A DNA stretch of 64,000 nucleotides from Talinum fruticosum (lineage: Eukaryota > Streptophyta > Magnoliopsida > Caryophyllales > Talinaceae), in NCBI GenBank assembly GCA_021018815.1, contig JAITYX010000066.1, positions 3,322,001 through 3,386,000 of the forward strand. Direction: 5' to 3'. The translations under genes were made by a program, and so were the position numbers. Of this stretch, positions 57,600 to 64,000 are shown piece by piece. Under the pieces are notes generated by a model, which worked only from the letters and a program-made list of their open reading frames with translations, did not search any database and had not been told where the DNA came from. Every line of letters begins with the position of its first letter. Position 1 is the first letter of the stretch.

Positions 57600-59285
57600 T
57601 ATGCATTTTATCAAAAAATAGGGAGGAAGCATCATGAAAGTACAAAGATGTTAGACAAAAAAAAAAAAATGAAATTAAGAGGGAGGAGAAGTAGTGCGAG
57701 TAGAAGTCGAGGAGTGAGGACCACGTCCGTGCTCGTAGCCTTGAGTAGATGTAGCTGGGTGAGGAGGCAAGAGTAGAGGCGGATCGGGAAGTGGAATGAC
57801 ACATCCGCAAGATAGAGCTAGTTCTTCCTCTGGTTTCTCTTCTTCGAGCCCTTAGCCACATCAGCTGGAGGCTATTGAGCTGATAAGGGGCCTTAGACTG
57901 GCCTGCATCGCCGGCGTCTTCGGATGCGGACCGAGTGTGATCCGAGGAGATCACCTCGGGTTCTTTCTCAGCTTGACCCTCGGCTGGGTGCTACACCGGT
58001 TTCTCTTTCTCCTTCTCCTTACGCTTCTCCATGTCCTTCTCCTTCTTCCGCTTGTTCTTCTTCATCCGACCGAGAATCGGACGAACTTAAGGACTGTGAA
58101 GGTTGGACTTCTTTAGAGGGTTCCGAGTCCTCAGCAGCCTTGGATTTTCTTTCCTGGAGGTGGCGAATTTGATCTTCTTGGCACTTGATCACCTCCTTGA
58201 GTTCAGCAACTAAGGCTTGACTCTTATCAATCCGAGTCCGAGCCTTGCTTTGGAACCGAGTTAGAATAAGCATGAAAGCCTAGAAGGCTCCTAGAGTTGA
58301 CTGCAACTCTTTGTCCGGAGCAACGAATTAAGTAGCCACCTTCCGAAATAGGTCAAGAGAAGGGGCGGGCTGGGAAGATAAAGGTCCAGCGGTGAGAAGA
58401 GGAGTCTCGGAATCTTTTTGAGTCCGAGGAGGAGGAGGAGCAAGTTCGAAGTGTGAACCCGGACACTAGCTTGTATTTCCTGGTAGCCTAGGCCAATAAT
58501 TTCACCTCTACCTATACGGACAGCAGGCTCCAAAAATTTGTGGGGATCGAAGGGAGATCCACCTCGAATTGAGCAAAACGGCTGAAAGAAGAGCTCCAAA
58601 AGGATAAGGGGGATTCTTCCGGTCAAAAGGAGTAAAAGCAATCTGTTCCAGAATGAAAGAGAAGAGGTCAATCTCATACTCTTCAAGGATATCATAGAGA
58701 ACCTTAATAACTTTGTTGTGCTGGGTTCTCTTTGGATGGATAGTAAGAAAAGAAAGTTCGCATAAAAATGAAGTAAAGAAGTCTTGCTTCAAAAGTCATC
58801 CGAGTCACAAAAAATTCTTTTTGGACCTAGGAAATTCTTTGGCATACTTATGAAAGAAGTCATTAGCGACTTCATTGAATGGAATGGGGATGGAATTGAG
58901 GAAAAGGCACTTCACTTTGAAAAGATTGTGAAGGAGAGCAAGATTGATACGAATTACCTTGCCTTGAACGATAGAAGAGATGACATTATCTCTTACTATC
59001 ATGTGAGAATAGAACTCGAGTGACGAGTTACGGATAGATGTAGCTACGAAACACAAGTACTTGAAAGTACCTGTTTTGATGGTGGATTTAACCCAAGAAA
59101 AAGTGGTCGAGAAGAAGAATTTTTCATCAATGAAAAAGTGCTCGAGCCACGATAAGTTTTGGATGATTCGAGGCGGGGCTTTGCTCCTTAAATGAATCCT
59201 TTTGAGGATTCCGAGAGTGAGTAGACTTAATTCTAGACTTCTTTATGGCCGAACCTTCTTCCATGGCTGAACATCTCTTAGGCAT
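57600..59285 (-). pseudogene. Extra gene of the minus-strand copia element (unknown function)
   Basis: It starts MPKRCSAMEEGSAIKKSRIK at 59285. The first conserved block has HFFIDEKFFFSTTFSWVK and YLCFVATSIRNSSLEFYSHM. Then come IVQGKVIRINLALLHNLFKV, FFHKYAKEFPR and a block with LSFLTIHPKRTQHNKVIKVL, YDILEEYEIDLF and PFGALLSAVLL. That last block resembles the C-terminal half of the putative plant transposon domain PF20167 (from memory, unverified). A coiled coil follows at 58270-58120 (ELKEVIKCQEDQIRHLQERK), then an acidic run (SDSRSDEEEQAEEGEGHGEA) and a basic tail. A few frameshifts break it. It is more complete than the copy at 21470-23135 and best shows the domain order. Confidence 0.7.
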
Positions 59286-59841
59286 AATTGAGAAAAAGAG
59301 TGAGAGAAATTAAGAGTAAGAGATTGAGATAAGCAGATGAGCAAGAGAGAAAGAGAGTTGAGGATTCGAGGAAGAGCAAAGCATGCGAGAGTGAGAGCAA
59401 GAAATAGCAAAGTAAGCGAATAAAAATGAAGCGAGTGCTATTTATAGAACATGAGCTTTCATGAAACGAAAGCCTTTCTGACTAATTCCTCATAGCAACA
59501 ATTAGTTAACTGTGAGTATTCTAGTGTGTAATGGCTAGCTTCAAAGCTGCTTCCCTCTAACGGCTAGTTTTCTATATTATTTGTGTGTCGAGAGAAAGAA
59601 AAAGATATTTTCGAAAATATTACTGAAATTCGCCATTGATTTAGAGATGATCCCAGAATTTTGATGTCCATTTCTTATAATACGAGTCTGACTCGGTGAT
59701 GTGTCCGAGTGACTCGTAACACTATCGGAAAACTAATAACTCATAGTTTAGTCTCATCTTGATTCAACTGATCCATTTGTTATTCACTTAGAAAGCATAT
59801 AACAATCAACACAACAAATCATATAATAAATCAGATGATCA

Positions 59842-59910
59842 TGCAGTTAACATGTCAAGTTCATTCCTAATAAAACAAAACCGATCTTCACATAGGGGTT
59901 TGGTGAAAAT
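59842..59910 (-). pseudogene. Last codons of copia pol (RNase H end)
   Basis: The minus strand reads IFTKPLCEDRFCFIRNELD then MLTA and a TGA stop at 59844-59842. It is homologous to the pol end at 20770-20842 of the inner element. It marks the truncation point of the minus-strand element and fixes the start of the spacer before its extra gene. Confidence 0.85.
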
Positions 59911-61019
59911 CGAAAGATGGAAACTCACCTAGAATGACGTTGTGAACAATTAGAACTTTGATATGAAAATAATTAAGGTTTTAATTGGGAGTTGTGAGAT
60001 GCATTCGTTGTGTTTTTGTTCTTTATTAATCCCATCAAAATAGGCGATTAGATTGAGTAAGATTACTCTTTGACCTTTGAATATAGGCAAAGATAGGTTT
60101 AATTGGTGTCTCCCCTTCTAAACTACTAGCATAGGCAAATCTCAAGCGGTATTTGATTTTGATTTCGAGCATAATAGAGTGATTGATTCCAATCTAAGGC
60201 TTTCTATCCATTGATTTCTCGTACCTTTTTCGTAGTTAGTTGAATCCCAAAACAAAAATGATTGTTGAATTGAGTTTAACCTAGATTAGAGTTTTTAAGT
60301 GGATTTAGTACTTGAAAGAAAGTTTCTAGTGGACACGACCCGTACTCGCCGGTTCCTAGCTACGGTTACATGGTGCGCTTACGGTATTTTCTCAATATGG
60401 ACTCCGATGTAATACCCATCGGAGGATTCTTTTAAAAGCCAGATCCGGGTTTTATTTCGAGTATACTCAACGAAACCCAAAACAGAGCAAGTGTGAGAAT
60501 GAGAGCTAGTATAAGACGAAGAAGTCGTCGGAGAGTATTCTGCCGGTAGTTGCTGTCGTCGTCATGAACTGCAAACGAACAAGTCATTGTAGAATTGCAA
60601 CCACTGTCCTTAAACCACCGGAGAAGGGAGTAAGAGTTGGGTAGTTGGAAAGGTGGAAACCGTCACCTATAACCACCGCCGGAAGTTGTCACCTGCAACC
60701 ATCGCTGGATTCTGCCGGAAGCCGCCGAACCCGCCCTCGGAACCGCTTTTGCAACAAATTCGGTAAGGTTGGCATGTAAATAAGAGATAATGATGTTTTT
60801 AATAATTTGTAAAGTTATTTAATTATGTTGAAAATTATAAATTAGTTTATATTTGTGATATTATGATATTATGATAATAACATTATGATGTTGATATTAT
60901 GAAGAAAATTTGTGATGATGATGGCTTACATGTTAAGTACATTTCCTTTTCATTAAGTACGTTGCACCGATTGAATAACATTTTCAATATTTATAACTTC
61001 AATATTTCTTAGTAGATAT
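59911..61019. other. Non-coding sequence between copia and CACTA fragments
   Basis: No gene was recognised. 60300-60480 resembles the 3' end of a retroelement or UTR. 60490-60770 is GC-richer, with GCCGGAAG / CCACCG words. A TGATATTATGA-like repeat lies at 60850-60900. No ends were found. Confidence 0.35.
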
Positions 61020-61970
61020 TTCAAAATTCAATTACGAGAAACCAATCCAAATGCAAGTGATCACGACGTTGACCAAGCAATTGAGTTGAACTTTGCCACT
61101 TGGTTCAAATCGTGGTAAGCATTTACAATAAATGCAATTAACGTTATTTTGAATTGAATACCCTGTTATAATAAGCTACTATTTGTTAGGTTACAAGATA
61201 CACTATATATAACAACGAGAGGCGATCTTAGTTGATCAACTTGGTTGCTAAACCTCCGAACTATGTTGAAGTTTTTCGAGATATAAGGTCAACGACATTC
61301 GCTTTCACACTGAGGCTAGAATTGAAGGTAAGAAAGCGTATGATTGTGGTGTCTGTGTTGAAGGAACTGGGGAAGGCGAACACGTCGGTGCGAGAGAATT
61401 ACGGCACCTTTCAAGAGGCTCTTCGAATTGAATACCCGGAAGAACCGATCAAAAGATGCCTTTTTTTAATTGTACGTGGTTTGACCCAACCATTCCTCGG
61501 GGTTACGATATCCAAAATTATTTCATTATCCCAAGGTGAATTACAATAGACGATACCAAAAGTATGATCCATTCATATTCACGAATCATCGCAACTCAAG
61601 TGGTGTACCTCAATTACCCGAACGAGTTTCAAGTAAAATAAATTGGTGGGTTGCGTTGCATAACAAACCTCGTGGTGTACCAATGATTGAAGAAGAATTA
61701 CCCATCACCTATCAAGCGAATACAATGACCGAGATGAATGTTGATAATGTCATTGTGATATCATTAGTAGACGACACAATTGTAACTGACATTGTTGAAG
61801 TCCCCATATGTTGTATTGTCCATGTAGAAGATGAGGAATAGGGTGAGGATGAAGAGGAGACTAATAATAATAATGATAACCCTAAGGAGGATAAGTGGGA
61901 GGATTTAGAGGAAGACACCGATGTTGATGAAGGAGAGATGATGTTATATAGTGATGAGGATGATGATTAG
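61020..61970 (+). pseudogene. CACTA transposase C-terminus (DUF4216 type), second copy
   Basis: Fragments in shifting plus-strand frames read NFATWFKSW, then RYKVNDIRFHTEARIEGKKA, CGVCVEGTGE, GTFQEALRIEYPEEPIKRC, WFDPTIPRGYDIQNYF, VNYNRRYQKYDPFIFTNH and INWWVALHNKPRG, followed by an acidic tail. This is the order found at the C-terminus of Tnp2-type transposases: WFK, FHT, YG-EI-LEYP, C-WFD, YDPFI and YV. An intron with GT-AG borders probably lies near 61113-61193. The core transposase domain is not present, so the copy is truncated at its 5' side. It is a different lineage from the transposase at 31295-34470, judged by sequence. Confidence 0.8.
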
Positions 61971-62136
61971 GTCAACTTTTGATACGAATAAATTGTATTC
62001 ATCATTTAATATACTTAATGCCATTTTATGATTTATGTTTTCAAATTTTATTGTCATGATATGTGTAACTTCAACATTTTTATCTAATCTTTTGTGTTGT
62101 ATTAATCTCTTACGATGTATTGTGTATATAGAAAAA

Positions 62137-62732
62137 ATGTATGGAACATCAGCGAGTCATAGAGGTGTATTTCGAGGTGGACGTGACGGACGTGGGAGAC
62201 GTGGGGAACCTCAACATCATAACGTTAACATCGAAAAGGCACTCGTTGAACATTTTACATCAAACCATCGAAAGTGGTGACCAACAAGCGTTCTCATCAT
62301 GGATATTTGATCAACCCAATTTTCAAGGGATAGAACAACCCAATTTTCAAAGCATTATTCCAAACGTATATAATCGGTATGAGGGATTCTCTCCAGGAAT
62401 GAACATTGGTATTTCTCAATTTGAAACTCAACCTCATACTCTTCCGAACAACTCAACCTAAATGAGAGATGGTACCCCAGAAAGTGATGCTTGGTAGCAC
62501 CAAGATGTACACGGAGCCCGACGGTGACACGTAAGTTTAAAAGACTTTATTATTATTACGCATTTTATTTATTAAATTACACTAATGCGATGAATTTTTT
62601 ATATTTTTGCTCCTTATAACCAGAGTATAACAGCCAAAATTGGGGATATTTTCAAAAGTCAATATCATTAACAATGGCCAACTTGGGGAGCAATCCCATA
62701 ATCACAACGAGATTTATGGTTCAATAAATTTA
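62137..62732 (+). pseudogene. CACTA second gene (Transposase_24-like), interrupted
   Basis: It starts MYGTSASHRGVFRGGRDGRG, an Arg/Gly-rich N-terminus, followed after a frameshift by SSWIFDQPNFQGIEQPNF and a Gln/Asn/Pro-rich stretch. A later exon (about 62622-62732) reads ITAKIGDIFKSQYH, QWPTWGAIP and RDLWFNKFK, then a GTAATT donor. The WP-W-IP...R--WF-KF pattern resembles the plant Transposase_24 family, the TnpA-like partner of Tnp2. It follows the DUF4216 fragment in the same orientation, as in intact CACTA elements. Ten bases after the donor another CACTA element begins. Confidence 0.55.
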
Positions 62733-62877
62733 AGGTAATTTTCACTACTAAAGGAACCACTTTTAACTACGATTAAAAACAAAATTTAAAGATGGTTAAC
62801 GAGGCGTCGTGTATTTGGGCGTCGTTGTATGCACCACCTTTGACTATGGTTTAAAACTGTAATCATAGGTCAATATA

Positions 62878-63001
62878 TAACGACGGTTCAGATGGAGAAA
62901 CCGTAGTCATAGGTCAATCTATGATGACGGTTCCTTCATTTGAACTATCGTCATAGATGGACTTATGACTACGGTTCCGCTTAAGAATCGTCATCATAAG
63001 T
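62878..63001. repeat. Subterminal hairpin repeats of the second CACTA element
   Basis: Repeated inverted words: ACGACGGTTC with GAAACCGTAGTCAT, ATGACGGTTC with GAACTATCGTCAT, and TGACTACGGTTC with GAATCGTCATCAT, joined by AGGTCAAT / ATGGACTT. They match the hairpin units at 35884-36122. Confidence 0.8.
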
Positions 63002-63329
63002 CTTTTTTTTTTATAATAATTTTTCTCGTATTTGCTTGCCCCTCCGTACAGTACAAAAAAATCATATACAAACACCACAACCCAATACACTCTTCAGCGA
63101 GAATATAAACAAAACAATATACTCATCACATTTTGTATATAAATATGGTACAAGACGAGGCTTTCCTTTAGTTTAAGCTGTTTTGAAATATTCTTTGCAA
63201 GTGTAAAAAATATATACCTATGTACATATTATACCTATAACTGTGTATGACTACTAAAATCACAAACGTGACCTATCAAATAATGAATAATAATTGTAAT
63301 ATATATACATATTCCTTTATACGGTTGTA

Positions 63330-64000
63330 TACAAACTACGAACCTTGTTTGAACTTCGTTGAGCACTTCATCCGTATATAGAGTGGGTGGCTTCTTTCCC
63401 GAAAAATATTGTAACCAATGCTGTAAAAGACATATTAATTAGGTCAATGTAAGTGTTAATCAATCTGGAAAAAGAATATATAATAATCAATTACAAGTGC
63501 AACTATACCTCGTTGGGACCAGCATACTTTTCGAGTTTGGTCACAATCTCTTTCATGTATTGGACAATGTAGAAGTCGCACTCCTCGTTCCCCGGTTGTT
63601 TATGGCACTACAATAATAAAATAGATTCCCAACACATAGAGAATTAACTAGTACTTATGTATCTAGAAAGTAATATGAAATGAAAAACATCTAAAGTAGA
63701 CTCTAATAACGAAGCAAACCTCACCTTGACGAGGACAATTAGTGGTTTTGCTTTCTTCACTCGTTTGATGCCTCAACCAAAATAATAACGGATTATAGAG
63801 CACTATTTTTCAATCGGAAAACTAAAATTCAAGTTAGACATATTATTGAACGATTACTTAACAAAACAACATAAAATGACTAAAAGTATGCATGCCTCGA
63901 CGACGTCCCCGATATCTTCTCTCACGTCACACCCCGGAGGATCAAGGAAGTGGGCCATATTAGCCCTTGGATATATGACAGCAAGCATCCAATGGTGGCT
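63330..64000 (-). CDS. Ulp1-like (peptidase C48) protease of a CACTA element, partial
   Basis: Minus strand, 5' part outside the window. The first visible exon reads HHWMLAVIYPRANMAHFLDP, with the catalytic His in HWML and Asp in FLDP. A middle exon near 63780-63725 reads GIKRVKKAKPLIVLVK before a GTGAGG donor. The exon at 63607-63509 reads CHKQPGNEECDFYIVQYMKE, with the catalytic Cys in EEC after the conserved Gln. The last exon (from about 63420) reads HWLQYFSGKKPPTLYTDEVL. This is the layout of the Ulp1/SENP cysteine protease captured by many plant CACTA and MULE elements. Catalytic residues are present, so the protein could be active. Whether it acts on SUMO is unknown. Confidence 0.75.

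Larger units (their letters stand above)
55829..59910 (-). mobile_element. 3' fragment of a family B Sirevirus-like element
   Basis: Reading down the minus strand: the last codons of pol, a spacer, the extra gene, a purine tract (AAAAAGGGGAGAT at about 57267-57279) and a 1438-bp LTR. Upstream of 59910 the homology to pol stops abruptly within the RNase H end, so gag, most of pol and the 5' LTR are missing. The pentamer after the LTR is CATTG on this strand. It is the same family as the older element at 13862-27344. Confidence 0.85.
62743..64000 (-). mobile_element. Terminus of a second CACTA element, running off the window
   Basis: The end is CACTACTAAAGGAACC followed by ACTTTTAACTACGATTAAAA, an intact CACTA terminus. 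Subterminal hairpin repeats and a minus-strand Ulp1-like gene lie inside it. Because the gene points toward this end, it is the 3' end of the element. It shares its terminus and repeat type with the element ending at 36290. Confidence 0.88.

Overview
The window is nuclear DNA of a flowering plant, probably a eudicot. The signs are a 13-exon gene with GT-AG introns, long AT-rich intergenic sequence, dinucleotide and trinucleotide microsatellites, and a dense nest of plant transposable element families. One intact host gene is visible: a group 1 high-affinity sulfate/proton symporter (SULTR1 type, 661 residues) at 39246-44591 on the plus strand. Nearly everything else is transposable element sequence or its debris. 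No tRNA, rRNA or CRISPR array was seen.

Layout. 1-3868: LTR-like non-coding sequence split by a solo LTR (1460-3036) with a perfect 5-bp target duplication. 3869-10520: uncharacterised AT-rich and CT-rich sequence with a 1.1-kb inverted-repeat element. 10522-13855: a 67-bp tandem duplication and two LINE fragments in opposite orientation. 13862-27344: a Sirevirus-like Ty1/copia element with both LTRs, PBS and PPT, about 10.8 kb, inserted into the extra 3' gene of an older related element whose 3' LTR ends at 27344. 27345-30582: two fold-back palindromes, a hAT-like inverted-repeat element and TA microsatellites. 30583-36290: a degenerate CACTA (En/Spm) element. 36317-37470: two pieces of a LINE endonuclease domain separated by about 780 bp. 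37505-44591: upstream region and the sulfate transporter. 45071-47630: AT-rich duplicated sequence. 47638-53278: a Mutator-like element with 273-bp inverted repeats, a mudrA-type gene and a convergent GRF-finger/coiled-coil gene. 53426-53615: a 190-bp ATT microsatellite. 54780-59910: copia 3' fragments on the minus strand. 61020-64000: a CACTA transposase fragment whose second gene is interrupted by the end of another CACTA element, which runs off the window and carries a Ulp1-type protease on the minus strand.

Nesting is the theme: copia in copia, CACTA in CACTA, solo LTR in LTR-like DNA. All TE coding regions seen carry stops or frameshifts, except that the visible part of the terminal Ulp1-like gene has good motifs. 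In the copia element, gag (UBN2, CCHC knuckle), protease, integrase, reverse transcriptase and RNase H are followed by an extra gene of unknown role. Related copies of that gene occur in three elements here, which makes it the best candidate for a poorly described component. A technical caution: differences between copia LTR copies cluster at CNG triplets, so some frameshifts may be read errors at methylated sites rather than real mutations.
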